Of a DNA stretch of 64,000 bases, positions 1 to 13,581 are shown in pieces. The stretch covers positions 99,482 to 163,481 of the forward strand of contig JAHLKF010000033.1 of assembly GCA_025558075.1 (NCBI GenBank). The letters are read 5' to 3'. The position numbers and the translations under genes are program-made. Under the pieces are notes generated by a model. That model searched no databases. It had not been told where the DNA came from and was given only the letters and a program-made list of their open reading frames with translations. This DNA comes from Gaertneriomyces semiglobifer. Taxonomy: Eukaryota; Chytridiomycota; Chytridiomycetes; Spizellomycetales; Spizellomycetaceae. The number at the start of each line of letters is the position of its first letter. Positions within the stretch are counted from its first letter, which is position 1.

Positions 1-2270
1 TTATACAAGTCTGCTATTGCAGGAATGAGGGATGCAACCGGAGTGGTCGCCGGGGCTTCGTAGAGGAATTGGGGCTCTTCAGCCCTCTTCAATGTGATCC
101 AAACCATTGCGACGTTTCTGAGCTCACGCTACGCTGAATATTTAATAGATGTAAGACTGCTGTATGGTTGGGTGGTGTTTTGAGGATCTTTATGTGCCTA
201 TCTGATGAAGAAACGTAGTGGAAAACTTCGAGAGCGTGTCAACCACGCGTCGAAATTACTGACTAGAACAATAATAAAGTACGAGCACAGCGATGGGCGT
301 TGTATAGTGGTCTCATATTGGATTGGACCAAAAGTGCGGGCAAACCTTGGTGCAAACCGACGTAGCGCATATAGCACACTTTCTGGCGCCCCCAACGCCC
401 TATTCAACAGCAACCCTTACCACAGCATCCACCGCGCTCGCCTCGGACTCTACTAGGCCAAATCCTCGTTGGCTTCTCCGTGTCCACGCCCTTGAGCGTT
501 ACTTGCTGCATGCACCTTTGCATTGCATTCAACCCACTTTCACTTTCGCGTGGGTCCAGCTCGCGGACAAATGTGTACTTATTGGAATGGGTGAAACCTG
601 ATGGTTTCAGTTCACATATCTTTGGGAACGTACCCGGAGAAATTGGATACGGATCGCGCGGGCTTTGGAATCTAAAGTCATGTCCCGTTAACACCATATA
701 AATACGAGCCGTGGGCACTGCATGTGACGTACTGATCAAAGGTTTCCGTTCTGAACCGCGATGGATCCTCGATGATCGGGAACGTCGCTGGATTGTTCCG
801 GACGGAACCCTGAGCACCTTTTGGTCCGTTCCCCTTGCAAATGCCGGGCGTAAGCGCGAAGGGCTTATGATAGGCTCTAAGAAGCACAAGGAGTCATTTC
901 GTAAGGTCCAAGTCCTTCGCTTACACACTGAACGACATCGACACACTAACCTGGCTGTAGTCTCCCATACGTTATCCTGGAGCGGTTTAGGCCGTGTAAC
1001 ACTGTTGGATAAGATGTTTCCATGTTGTGATCTGGTATATCCATCCTCATCCATTCGGGATATCTTTTGAGTTTTGTAGCTGGTGGCATTGAATGGTACG
1101 GGTTGAGGGCGCTAAACTCGGAAAAGTGAGCAATCAAGTATGAGAGACATGATCGTATCAACTGACCGCAAAACGATCAAACTGATCCTCGTCAGTGATG
1201 ATGTGAGACGAGTCAGAAACGTAAGCACTTTGAGAAGGAATGATCCGAGAGCGATCGATGTTGAGGTCCGTAGTGGTCATTGGCGGCTTGTACGTCTCTC
1301 TTGTAGTTGTTTTAAAGTTGTGAAGCAGCTATTGCTCTGAAATGTGAGAAATAACCAGAGTGCGCTGGTGCGGCACAAGCAAGAACTCACGGATCCATCA
1401 TGAGTGACATTGTACTTTGGGGGCATTGACGTAAAGCCGGAGCCTGTCACCTGCGTAATTTTCGGTGTGGTAGAAGCATCAGACTTCGGTGGGAATGGGT
1501 AGTGGTTATGCGTTGTGGTACTGAAGCGGTGGTCATCACTGCCAATAGCAAATGGGTTAGCGGATGTCCCTCCCGACTACAGCAACGGCTTTCCCACTTG
1601 TATTCCGCAAATCCAAACACATTGTTCCGATGAGCGAATGCAGTGCGGCTTTTGGTAGACTCGCTGGGAGCTAGGTCCGGCTTTTCCCACGTCCTATTTT
1701 GTCGACCTTTATATGTTGTCGTGTAATACGTGCTGTAGAACTGCCTGATATCGCTTCCGGCACCATCTGAACACCGAATAGCAGGAGACGGACCACAAGC
1801 AACGCAGTCCAAGGTAATAGGGGAAGAGTCCAAACAGGTGCTATGACGTTGCGGAGCAGATGTCTGAGCCGTTGTTACTTCAATACGCTCATATGTCGGG
1901 ACTGGAGCATGCGTTACCACCGCCATATTTCCGCACTCGGACGTAGATGTCAAATAACGACGCCGCTAAAAGCTTGTGGCCATTGACGAACATTAGGCGT
2001 TCACATCTAAAGTCTTTGGTTCGGAGAATTTCGCTACCCAGGATTGTGGCGGCTTCCATATTTTTAGCTTGGTTGGACTTTGGGAGCGAATGACCTGAAC
2101 GCGTTGCGGAGTTGGTTATGTAAGCCGAGTTAGGGCTTCTGACACCGCGTCCGTTGGTTGTCTGAATTTCCAAGTGCAGCTCCGTGATGAACTCTTCTAC
2201 AACCATTCCCCGCACGACGACATTCCAGGTAGTCGCCAGACCTTTCCGGTGGTTCAATTTCCGGTAGTAG
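1..2270. other. no recognisable gene; unassigned 5' region
   Basis: Several open stretches exist on the minus strand (about 404-1054, 1447-1953, 1889-2257) and one on the plus strand (711-1070). None carries a motif I recognise, and the Arg/Ser-rich composition of the longest resembles shadow translation. The 1889-2257 minus stretch has the most protein-like composition and could be an exon of an unknown gene. I also looked here for the missing 5' exons of the NUP160-like gene and found no match to its N-terminal propeller. Confidence 0.4.
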
Positions 2271-3224
2271 TTACGACAAGCGATGGCAAACCATCATATG
2301 AGCTTAGATGAGCGGATTGCGAGTGCTGCAGCACAAAATAAGACTCTTCGCCGTCTCGATGCCCTCATGATCTGCAAAGCGGACTTGTTGAGTGATCATA
2401 CGATGGACAGCAAACCGCCGTATACGATGTGCACGCAAGAAGTAGTACAGGCATTGCTCAACCGCGACTTATACGATCGCGCGCTCGAGCTGGGTCATTT
2501 GTACGAAATGGATCTATCTGACACATTTGAGAAATTAGCTATGAAATACATTTCGTTGGTGGCATCAGAAGAGTCATGGTAGTGATCAGCAATATGTTTC
2601 TGCTCCATGTCTCTGGTTCTGACGATTGTGGATTAAGGGATGTCATTCATAATGTTGGCAAATATCTCGAGGATATGCTGAAGCGATATGACAGCCAGAA
2701 CACAAACTACAAGTATCGCAAAGCAGTGGCTCGGGGGATGCTTCGTGCTGCTCCGGAACTAGAGCTGCCGCTATGGCTTGTAGCGTCATTCAAGGTACGG
2801 CTTCGGGTCGCGCAGGTTGTCTCAGCTCCTGCTGAATGAACAACTTATGTAGTCCAAACACCCGGAAGACCTTCTGCGAATATACGTCAACATGAAGATG
2901 TACGAAACAGCTGTAGATTATTGCATATGGTATATCCGTCATGTAAGTCGCGTGATTCTACCTCCACCACCGAAACTTCAGCTGACGTTTTGTCAGGAAC
3001 AAAACTCTGTGGCTATGATCAATGTAAGGCCAGGGCTGAGATGGATATGTCGGAGTGCTATAGATAAGCTACGGAACGGTCTCGAGGTTACTGGGCGAAA
3101 AGATCTCGCCAAGAGGGTCCAAAACCAAATGCAAGAGTACGACGAGATTGAAGCCAGAGAGAAGCGAGAGCTCATTCGTGATTACCAACATGAACGAAAC
3201 CGAGACGACATTCTCATGATGTAA
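2271..3224 (+). CDS. NUP160/Nup120-like nucleoporin, C-terminal part only
   Basis: Four exons join in frame: 2271 (or ATG 2283)-2578, 2638-2794, 2853-2942 and 2997-3224, with introns of 59, 58 and 54 bp that all start GT and end AG. The product reads like the C-terminal helical region of NUP160: RDLYDRALELGHLYEMDLS, then LELPLWLVASFK, HPEDLLRIYVNMKMYETAVD, and a last exon with AIDKLRNGLE. In the family this scaffold subunit of the Y-complex builds the nuclear pore. Only about 260 residues are present, against well over 1000 in the family. The frame upstream of 2271 hits a stop, and TAG at 2268-2270 could be a splice acceptor, but I find no upstream exon. It may be 5'-truncated, a degraded copy, or have exons I cannot recognise. 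The first exon before RDLYDRAL is less family-like. Confidence 0.7.
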
Positions 3225-3243
3225 CTGTTTCCTACGCTACTAG

Positions 3244-3501
3244 CTAGCTCGGACAGACATTCCGCATGGCGCATAAAGCGGTCGCCATCGTGGCGTACTC
3301 CCGCGGCGTGAATCTCCATTGATAAAGCCTGGTGACAGTAACTCGGAGCGTTTCCCGGAAACCCAGTTTGCGCCCTTGGCTTTCCAGGCGTTGAAACGCG
3401 CGAAACGCGGGCCGTAGTGGGAACGAGGTGGCTGGCGCAGCGGGTGATGGCAGCAGTCTGATCCCGTTCAGCGCATCACTACCCCCCAATGTTTCACACA
3501 A
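3244..3501 (-). CDS. possible small ORF, unknown
   Basis: An 85-residue open frame lies between two converging genes (NUP160-like and GCFC-like). Composition is mixed and protein-like, with a basic centre and LRVTVTRLYQWRF, but there is no motif, signal peptide or membrane segment. It could be an untranslated or decayed fragment. I do not recognise it. Confidence 0.2.
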   Translation of the reverse strand: MCETLGGSDALNGIRLLPSPAAPATSFPLRPAFRAFQRLESQGRKLGFRETLRVTVTRLYQWRFTPREYATMATALCAMRNVCPS

Positions 3502-3680
3502 ATGGGCCGAGGTAGATCACTCGTACCAAATTCCGGTTATGCGGGGCGAAATTGTTGGGCCTGGTCGCTATGTATTTTTTCGAGAAGTGGTATGACTTTG
3601 CCCAGGAACGGCCTTAAAAATCAATGAATTGTGAGGACTAGTCCGTTGCCATAACCAAAGAGTTGCGCATCCTGCCATTC

Positions 3681-5977
3681 TTACTTGAGCTCATCAGTTG
3701 TCTCTATCGTTTGCGCAAGAGTTTTTATGGTCATTTCCAAGGGAATGAGGAACGGTGGTGTTCCCTTGAAATCGCCCTCGACAATCCATACAGGTAAACA
3801 GTCCACAATCTTAAGCAGGAAATATTAAAACAGAGTAGGACCATATCGTACTCGGATCACCTTACCCTCTGTAACATACTCAGTTCGGATACTCCTTCCG
3901 CATTCGCTCTTATAATTGGGAGCATCAATCGGCTGAGCAATGTGTCGATTGCCAGGCTCTTGGCCGATGACCGAGCGAGAAACCGCGACCACTTTAGCAC
4001 AGCGCGAAAGAGTTGAAAACAGACTTCGACGAAGTGTGTTCTTGCTACCACTGCTTGCATGGTCTTCTCCGAGGACATCCGGGTAAGGAACAAGTTATAG
4101 CGCTCTGCAAGCCCAGTGGTCGATTCGGATAGCCGTGTCTCAATCAGCCCGATCAAACCTTGGAATGCTGGCCCACCCGCATCAACGTAATCCAGACATT
4201 GATGTGCCATACCGTAGAATGACAACGTTTCCTCCCACGAATATACATCGTACATGGCGATGCGACTTTTGATACGGGGTATCACCACCTTCTCAACAAT
4301 CCGCGTCAGCAAGTGTTCGTCCTCTACGTCTTCCATTGGATCATCACTGTGGCCGTAGTCTACCAGCGCCGAGTGCCAGTTCATATCTTCGAAGCGAGGA
4401 AGTGCCGCTTTCGGGTCCCATGCCAATAGTTCTTGACGCACAAACAGCTCAAATACACCAGGCATGCTGAGCCCGCCGTAACTGTTTTCGTACTCCGTGG
4501 GATAGTCACGCCTCCATTGCTCAAACCGCTTCTTGATGGATGGCAGGGAGCGGAACTCTTCGCTAACATCGTCAAACAATCTCTTGCTTCGGCTTCGGAT
4601 TCTCACTTGTTCTATAAATATGTGCTCCGTTGGTGGGTCATCTTGTTGTTCTACCTCTATAGGCGCATTCCAGCTAGTAAAACTTGCAAACCAATGGTCG
4701 AGATCCAGCCGTGTGCGTGTGTTGTTGACAAGGTAGCGCACCCGTAAAGATTCATCAAATTCGTTTTCAAGCACCTCTAGCTCAGTAAATTTTTCGTCCA
4801 GAAATTCGGCGAAATCTCCTATGTATGTGCGAAGGTCCTGGAAGAACGTATAGCGAGAGCTCGCTTCGACCAAGTCAGTTTGCAGACCCTCAAGCGCTGT
4901 GTTGGACTTCTCAAGCTCGCCGATTACGTGATTCAGCTGATCGGTATGACTCTGATTGAGGGTTTCTACTTCCAATAGCGTAGCGTTCAAGCGAGCGCAG
5001 ACGTCTGTTATCGACGGAATCACAATTGCTGTTGGTATGCGACTCGTTCGCTGCCTTCTACTAGAGGCTTCTTCCGGTATTCGTCTAGGTAGTCCTTTGA
5101 CACCTTTTCGTATCTGGTCTTCTTCCCACTGCAAGACCTGCTCGTCCTCACCGCCAGGGACTTGCGCTTCTAACACATTCTGAACCATTTCCTGATGTCG
5201 CTTCTCCTGTGCAACTTGGACAGCATGGCCTCCAAATGTTATGTGATCACCTTCATAATCTTCAAAGGTTTCCTCTCCCTCCAATTCTTGTTCCTCCGTC
5301 ACAAGTCGGGATTCTGCCTTCTGATGCTTCCCAACCTCGGTCGACTCAGACAAAGAGATAAAATCGCCGTCGTTGATAGCATTTGCTGCCGCAGCTCTCT
5401 TCTGCTCGCGAGCCTTCCGAGCAGCCTGTATGACTGAAGCGTCGGGAATTCCATCTGTCAGGGGGCCCTCTTTCGCTTCAGCAGCGGAAGAGAAGTACTC
5501 ATCGGTATCTGTCGTAGTACGCGGAGGTACCGCTTTCTGACTTTCCCGCAAGCTCCGCAAAGCCTCTGCTGTGTACGATGATGTGGTTTCCAACTTCCGT
5601 TCTGGTATAAGATCTCGGTTAACGTTGGCTTTCATCATCCGCTTTCTTTCCGTGGTTGGTTTTTTGACTGTAAAGTTCTCGGCCTCTTCGTCATCGGCAA
5701 AGCTCATTTTCATAAGAGGTGTCGACCGCCCCTTTGGAGGACGAGGTGTTATCTTGGGAGCAGCAGGTGCAGAATCTGCTATGCTCGTGGCCATGCCAGC
5801 GTCGGATTGAGGATTGGGGTTCGGATCATCTTCGTCGTAAATCTGCACTTTCTGTCGAACATTCTTACTCTTTGGGGCCTTCTGAAGGAAGCAAAGCTCA
5901 TCCTGGTTCAACCACGACTCTCCACTCTTACTGACTGCTGCAAGTGCTACGATCTGGTGCAGGCACATAAAAGGCAA
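3681..5977 (-). CDS. GCFC/PAXBP1-family protein (GC-rich sequence DNA-binding factor-like)
   Basis: The main exon runs from about 5881 to 3866. A 56-bp intron (3865-3810) is followed by a short last exon, 3809-3681, that adds 42 residues starting IVDCLPVWIVEG. The N-terminus is disordered and charged (KSKNVRQKVQIYDEDD, MSFADDEEAENF, TERKRMMK). A predicted coiled coil follows (LNATLLEVETLNQSHTDQLN), then the helical GCFC region with the conserved-looking LLAWDPKAALPRFEDMNWH and SIKKRFEQWRRDYPTEYENSY. Family members are nuclear and act with spliceosome components. The true start is uncertain: a good acceptor (TTCAG before 5881) suggests the first 32 residues of the 5977 reading are intron or belong to another exon. 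Confidence 0.85.
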
Positions 5978-6091
5978 AAGTGTTTTTAAGCGCGACGCTT
6001 TAATTAAATTTTAACCAGCTCCATTTCTTTGAGACACAATGCTTCATATATTACAATACTACACTACTTCATAATCGATACTTTTCAACGG

Positions 6092-8433
6092 TTAGCGAGC
6101 TGCCTTCGCAATGGTAAACCTCTGGAAAAACCTCTTTTTGAGAATGGCATCGCGGAGGTCCTTAGCGAACTTCTTGTAATCCGTATCATTCTCCTCCATG
6201 AGTACTCCAGCACCACCGTTTCCATCTAGGTTCGCAGGAGCGATCGCTTGCTTCACGAAGTCTCGTGCTTCGCCCAAAGCGGCGATTGGTTTGCCGTGAC
6301 GGTACGCATCACGTACCCAAGACCATGAGTCTTGCATGTCCCAGAAATCATGTTGTAAAAAGTCGACCGATTTTCGGCCCGGAACGAAAATAGCGTCGTA
6401 CAATGTGGAGTCAGCAGTAGCAAATGTATGCTTCGCTTCAATACTTGTCCCATGTAGAGGTCCTTGCTTGGGCGCAATCACATCCACGATAGCGCTTTCT
6501 GCTTCAAGGACATCAATCACACTCTTGATCTGTTTCGAATCCACATCGGTGGATGCTGAGAGGATGGCAATCTTCTTTCCTTTTATGCTTTTCAGAGGGA
6601 ACTCATCCAAACTGATGCCTTTGGTTTTCTTGCCAGCATTTTCGTACTTCTTCTCAGGCTTGGTCACACCAATATTTTCAGCCACAATGAGCGCATAATC
6701 ATGGTCGACGTGATTGATCATATCAACCCAACGTTGGCGGATCTCTTTAGTCTTGACCTTTCCAACCTCAAATATAGTCGCTTCAATAAGTTGCTGACGC
6801 TCCCACGGCGCAAGAGAGTTATAGAATAGTTGCGACTGGCTGTAGAAGTCCTCAAAAGAAGGCGAGCGGGCACGGATTTTGTGACCATCAATCCTCTCAC
6901 CATAGCTCACGAATACACCGTCCTTCATGTTTTGTGCCTTGTGCGGATTGGCAGACCCATATCGGCTGTGAGGGAAATGGGCAGCCGCACCCTTGTAGAT
7001 AAGAGGCTGCATGAAACCGTCACGCTGATTGTTGTGTACCGCGTTCATCGGACGGTTGATCGGCAAGTATTCCCAGTTAGGCGATTGGAACCGGTTCAAT
7101 TGAGTATCGAAGTAGGAGAAAAGACGTCCTTGTAGTAAAGGATCATTCGTGAAATCGATACCCGGCACAACGTGGGAGATACAGAAAGCCACCTGCTCAG
7201 TTTCCGAGAAGAAGTTGTCTGGGTTCTTGTTTAAAGTCATTTTACCCAACCAGGTAACAGAAACTTCGTCCTCAGGGATGATTTTGGTGGGATCCAACAA
7301 GTCGAAGTCAAACTTGTGTTCGTCCTCCTCCTTCACAATTTGAACACCCAATTCATACTCGGGGTAAGCACCGCTCTCAATCGCCTCGTACAGGTCCTGC
7401 CTCTGAAAGTCTGGATTCTTCCCAGCAAGTTTCTGCGCTTCATCCCAAACGAGGGAAGAGACACCATTGGTAGGCTTCCACTGAAACTTGACAAACACCG
7501 ATTTCATATCTTTGGTAACAAATCTGAATGTATGGACTCCGAACCCTATCGAATGATGATTCAGTCATGAACGGAATATAACTGCCGTCGCAAGGAATAT
7601 GCAAACCTTGTATTTCCCGAAGGCTGCGGGGGATACCGCGTGGGCTCAATGTCCAAAGCACTGTGTGAAGACTTTCTGGTGTGAGCGTGACAAAGTCGTA
7701 GAAGTTGTCGTGCGCAGTGGCAGCTTGAGGAATCTCATTGTCCTGCTCCGGTTTGCCGGCCTAATGGATGAAAAAATTATTAGTAACATCCTAAGGTTTA
7801 GAAGTGCAACCAAATGCAAGAGCCATACATGAACAAGGTCAGGGAACTTGATCGCATCCTGGATGAAGAATACTGGGATATCATTGCCCACCAAGTCAAA
7901 ACTGCATAGAGAAATTGTTGGTAACATACTCGAGAACCACTGAATCCTAAGAGTACTCACATGCCCTGATCGGTGTAGAATTTGGTAGCAAAACCGCGGA
8001 TGTCGCGGACAGTATCCGCACTGCCGCGACTTCCAAGAACAGTTGAAAAGCGCACGAATACTGGGGTCTTTTTGCCTTTGGCTGACAAAAAGCTTGCCGC
8101 CGTTATGTCGGAGAAGTCACCGTAGCTTTCAAAGATTCCGTGCGCGCCATGACCACGAGCATGGACGGCCCTTTCCGGTATTCTTTCATGGTCGAATCTG
8201 GTAATCTTCTCACGGAAATGAAAATCCTCCAACAAGCTTGGACCGCGTATGCCAGCTTTCAGTGTGTTGTCGGTGTCATTGATTTTGACACCAAAATCCG
8301 TTGTGTAATCTTCATTGTTGTCGTCTCGAATGAACTCTTTTAATTGCTCAGTCTTTGCGCTAGTGGCAATGACGAGACCACAAAGCGCAAGTAAAGCTAA
8401 CGAAAATAGCGCTAGTCGTTGCGGGAGACTCAT
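6092..8433 (-). CDS. catalase, large-subunit (clade 2) type, secreted
   Basis: Haem catalase that dismutates H2O2. Exon 1 (8433-7961) encodes a hydrophobic signal peptide (about residues 6-24) and the catalytic His in [10 protein letters not shown] (His91). A 59-bp intron (7960-7902) leads to the exon with the catalytic Asn in [12 protein letters not shown] (Asn164). Two further short introns lie around 7828-7761 and 7568-7510. The last exon has the haem-ligand region [13 protein letters not shown]. The C-terminus has a flavodoxin/DJ-1-like domain from about [15 protein letters not shown] to the end, which defines the large-subunit class. Usually the distal pocket reads QGNFD; here the splice reading gives QGIFD. 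A TATA element (minus strand, 8501-8495) lies about 60 bp upstream of the ATG. Export suggests defence against external peroxide. Confidence 0.95.
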
Positions 8434-8494
8434 GTTGTTGTTGTTGCTGCGTTGAATCGCTCAAGTTGGCTTGGACAGGAAAGGGCAGTCCCGC

Positions 8495-8501
8495 CTTTAT
8501 A
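8495..8501 (-). promoter_or_regulatory. TATA box of the catalase gene
   Basis: TATAAAG on the minus strand, 62 bp before the catalase ATG at 8433. Position and strand fit a core promoter; no experimental support. Confidence 0.5.
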
Positions 8502-9990
8502 TTCGCCAGCCGTAGTCCTCGGGTTTGTCATCATCGTTTACGACGTGTGCTCTCACTCAGATCGAATCGTGACGGTTAGTGACGGTTAGTGACGTTGTTA
8601 CTGTCTTTGGGGGCATTACTTGCGAGCGTGTAAGAGGGCAGGACCTTAAATTGATGACATAATCCACGCATAAGGTCAACTCACTGCGCGTGGAAGACCA
8701 TGGCTTGAAATTTGTGATGACAATCGACGATGCACTTCGACGATGCACTTCGGCTTCTATTGACGACCTATATATTCTGGCTTACAAAGTTATGGGACGA
8801 CTACACGACTACATGCTTTAGCTAGCTAGCTATGGGGGCTGTGGCGTGCTGTACTAGGTCCCATTCTACGTTCTTATTCCGTCAGTTGCCTTTGCTTGTC
8901 CAGTTTACGTTCTGCGCTTTTCTCTGCAATACTCACCTCTACTCCGTTTTTTTTTGCCTTTATCTTGTAGGACCCAAAGATCTCCTTCATTGTTGTCGTG
9001 CACCAGAGCGAGACGGCCCGCTTTCGACGAGACTTGACGTTTTGACGCCCAACATCGTTTCCTTCCTTCTCACCTCTTCTTGATTCCTCTTCTTCTCCAA
9101 TTTCTCCTTCGTGCCGACTGATGGATTCGTTGAGGTTGGTGCGTACGCTCTCGAGTTTCTGGATGGCATCGACTTCCTCAATAGACGCACAGGAGTCGTA
9201 GTACACGTCCTAATGGTGGATTTGGACCCTCCACTTCGGTTCTTTTTTCGAACCAGTTAACTCTTTTGATAGACGGGTGAACATTTACCCCATGCGTCAC
9301 CATCTACGGCATCTGCGACGGCGTTCCTCTGTTTCCGGCTCCTCCTCGATTGCCTTCTAACCTCCAGCGTCCAAATTCTCGATCGCACCTTCTGACTCGT
9401 CAGCCAAAGGCATCCAACTCATCGCCAATTTCCTGTATTTCTTTTTCACACGCCATGATCTTTGCCGTTACTTCCACTGCAACGTCGTCCCGCAATCTGT
9501 CCATAGATGAAGAGGCAGGCATGATTCAGTTTTAAAAGCTAATAAATTTGTTGCGGCAGAATGGGCTTCATGTTCACTCACCGTAATCCTTGGGTTCGTC
9601 ATCATCGATCGTTAGGGGTTCTACTTGCGGACGTGTAATAAGTTAGCGTGTCGAAACGTCATGGCATAGCAACATCCGCTCACTGATCACCTATCGCCGA
9701 TTTGGGCCGACGCTCTGACAAAGCAAGTCGACAGCGCAGCATGCATCCAAGCCTCAGTCCTTATTGACGCCTTTGCAAGTTCAGGGCAAGTCAATTACGA
9801 TGGGAATAGCAAAGCAGGTTGTGCAAAGGGAAGTTGTGTACAGTTGAAGTCTCTTCAAAACTTCATATATTTAGAGAGGGTAAAAAGTTTTATACACGAA
9901 GTGGTAGACACAAGTATGTTTGGTGTTGATCAACACCGCTCAAATGCCGAGCCAAGAATTTTCGTAACAAGAGACAAGTCGGTATAGCGC
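8502..9990. other. catalase-H3 intergenic region with possible gene remnant
   Basis: About 1.5 kb without a firm gene. On the minus strand, an open frame at about 9521-9400 reads MPASSSMDRLRDDV and then a helical, charged run (KIMACEKEIQEIGDELDAFG) before a stop. Another at 9206-8874 reads ASIEEVDAIQKLESV and is also helical and charged. They could be pieces of one small coiled-coil gene, now broken, or exons I cannot join. Two diverged copies of a short segment lie at about 8511-8640 and 9583-9650. Short tandem repeats occur at 8568-8592 (10-bp unit GTGACGGTTA) and about 8727-8750. Confidence 0.3.
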
Positions 9991-11343
<1,353 letters not shown>

Positions 11344-12557
11344 GCAATCATTGTGAATATGTTGTGAGCTTTTGCTCTGTGTCTTTTGACACAGTCTTCA
11401 TGCCTTGTGTATAAATTCAATAACTCGTACATAAAATATTACGTTGTGGTCATATCATTTGCGTCCCCAATTACTATTGTCTACCCTGCTTTCTCTGGCA
11501 ATGCGAGCGCCTCCTCCTCAGTAGGTGACGTCTTGAGCAATTAGGGTTGCCTGTCAATTTCAATGAGGTCCGAGCTGTCCGGACCCCACTCAAAGGCGCT
11601 TGCGCGGTGCACAAAGGGTGACCGTCACCCTGCGCCGAGAGTGCGACCGAGAGGCTCCAATTTATGGCTGACCCTACGACTAGTACAAAGTAGAGACCAT
11701 TTATAACAGGCGCTGGCATAATGGAGACTGTATATGTAGAAGATATGGATCTATGAATATACACGCACGCGGTTCTGCACCGAGAGTTTTCCATCAGTTA
11801 TTACTGAGCAGGTTACTGGCAGAAACTGGGCAGTTTACGGTTACTATACTTGCCAGTACCGAAAGAGACGTCATGATATCACAAGCTGACGGCGACGTTC
11901 AGTAATGTCATGTCCCTACACAAAGAAACAGAAAAAAGCGAATGATTAATGAATCTATTCCACGGGCATAAAAGAGTCAATTTCACGCAAACGTAGTGTG
12001 CTATCGTATTCTTCACGGATCCAGTACTCCCCTCCTTCCAGGCAAGCAAAGGACTGCGCCTCTCAATATTGCCCTCCTCAAAATGAGGATGAGAACCCTT
12101 GACGGTACAGTCAGGAATTCTGGTTTGTCTGGCAGTGACAAACCACGGGGGGTTCTCGGTGTCCGCAGCCGTCAATGGAGCACACATGCACCTCCACGCC
12201 AAAGGAGGAGCTTATAACACCAAAAGGGTACGTCTGGTACTTGCCTGAACACGTAGCGATTGTCGACGATGTGATCGTTGCTTGTTGCGTGGAGCGCCTG
12301 CGCCTTGCCGACTCGTGAACTTGCTCTGCTGGAACAGATGTCGTTGGGGCAAGCAAGTTGAGATTCCCACAGCGCTGGGGGTAAGTCAACGGGATTGTTT
12401 TATTGATCACACAAGGGCGACGCGCTCGTAAAATAGATGGCACATATAGACCCGGACAGTTTTTGCCTCAGCTTCCATCCGAATGCATGAGAAAATTTAG
12501 TCGAAATTCTATCAAGAGGATGTCGAGTAAGAGGAACTTCGAAAACGATGCCATGAA
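11344..12557. other. intergenic region downstream of H4
   Basis: About 1.2 kb. I see no gene I can support. Open frames on both strands (11474-11794 minus, 11879-12443 minus, 11996-12217 plus) overlap one another and have no recognisable motif. Confidence 0.4.
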
Positions 12558-13203
12558 ATGACGGAGGAAGAGTATGCAAAGAAAGCGCAACGATGCCAGA
12601 AGGTTCTTCGTCAAGCTTTGCGAGCCAATGCCATGATGGTGAGGGTATGCGCGGATTTGCAGGTGATGGAGTGGGGGTAGGTGTAGGTGCGAGTGATGGA
12701 ATGGGTGCTGATGTGGGTGCGGGTGGTGATAGAATGGGTGTGAGTGGAGTTGCGCAGTAATTCTTAGTAATTGCCGACCTGAAAACCTTCTTGTCAAAAA
12801 TGAGTGACTGGTTAAAGCCCCGGGAAGACCTACCATTGCGAAAAGTGTCCCCATTTCTTCACCAACAACAGGTCGCTGTGGAAGCATGCAAAGACGGCAC
12901 ATTGGGAAGGTGACGAGTACCCATGTAGTGAATGTGGGTGTCACAGTCCATAACTATATCCGAACATTAGACTACGTAGTTATGGACTGTGACAGTGGGA
13001 AAGGCTTCCCAATCAAGGCTGCCTGCGCCACCCACCGTGGGGAGGTGCATTCTGATCAGGCAGTTGAGTGTGAAGTATGTCACAAGAAGTACAAGACAAA
13101 GACGAATCTTCACAGCTACATGACCAACACGCACGGTCCAGTTCTGAATCTGGAATGTCAGTACTGCCATAAGCGGTATATAGTGGTCGAAAATTACTCC
13201 TGA
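12558..13203 (+). CDS. possible C2H2 zinc-finger gene (split or decayed)
   Basis: Three coding-like pieces lie on the plus strand. At 12558-12662 a 35-codon helical segment starts MTEEEYAKKAQRCQKVLRQA and ends at a GT donor. At about 12831-12935 a frame reads YHCEKCPHFFTNNRSLWKHA, followed by CSEC, a clear C2H2-type finger. At about 13060-13203 another frame reads VECEVCHKKYKTKTNLHSYM, then TNTHG and a third CxxC, ending in a stop. Fingers 1 and 2 are in different frames, so a splice or a frameshift is needed between them, exactly where an 18-bp inverted repeat sits. A GT/GGTG-rich low-complexity stretch (about 12660-12750) would be intronic. Function unknown beyond likely nucleic-acid binding. 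Confidence 0.4.
12939..12994. repeat. 18-bp perfect inverted repeat, 20-bp spacer
   Basis: Left arm 12939-12956 (TGTCACAGTCCATAACTA) and right arm 12977-12994 are exact reverse complements, giving an 18-bp stem with a 20-nt loop. It lies between the two zinc-finger coding pieces. Confidence 0.9.
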
Positions 13204-13581
13204 ACGCCCGGCCCGCTAGGTCGCTAGGTCCTTTGAAACTGGGCAACAGGCGAAATATGGATGGAGCAAATTGTGGTTAGAATACCTGGACGCTCCTCCA
13301 TACCGCTGGCTTGATTATTCTTTACATCTAAGTTCCGCAAGACCAGCTGCGCGGTTAAACTTTCGCCGCGTAGGTTTACGGATTTGGCAAAGTCCGCGGA
13401 GGATTGAGACGCGTTGTTGCTCTTCAACAATTCCAAAACTCCGCAGAGTTAAAACAGAAAGTACTCATCATTTACCAAAGGGTACACAAAATATCTTACA
13501 GTTCACAAATCCTAGTTTTACATCAGTCCTTGCAGGCTATCAGGCTATCGGTGCTTCATTCGTTCAAGAGCCCCAAAGTGC

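Noticed and set aside
404..1054. 216-residue minus-strand ORF
   Set aside because: Arg/Ser-rich composition, no motif, and overlapping plus-strand frames are equally open. Not enough to call a gene.
12468..12944. 158-residue minus-strand ORF rich in His/Pro
   Set aside because: It is the antisense of the zinc-finger locus; the HPHPH pattern is the mirror of the GGTG low-complexity tract.
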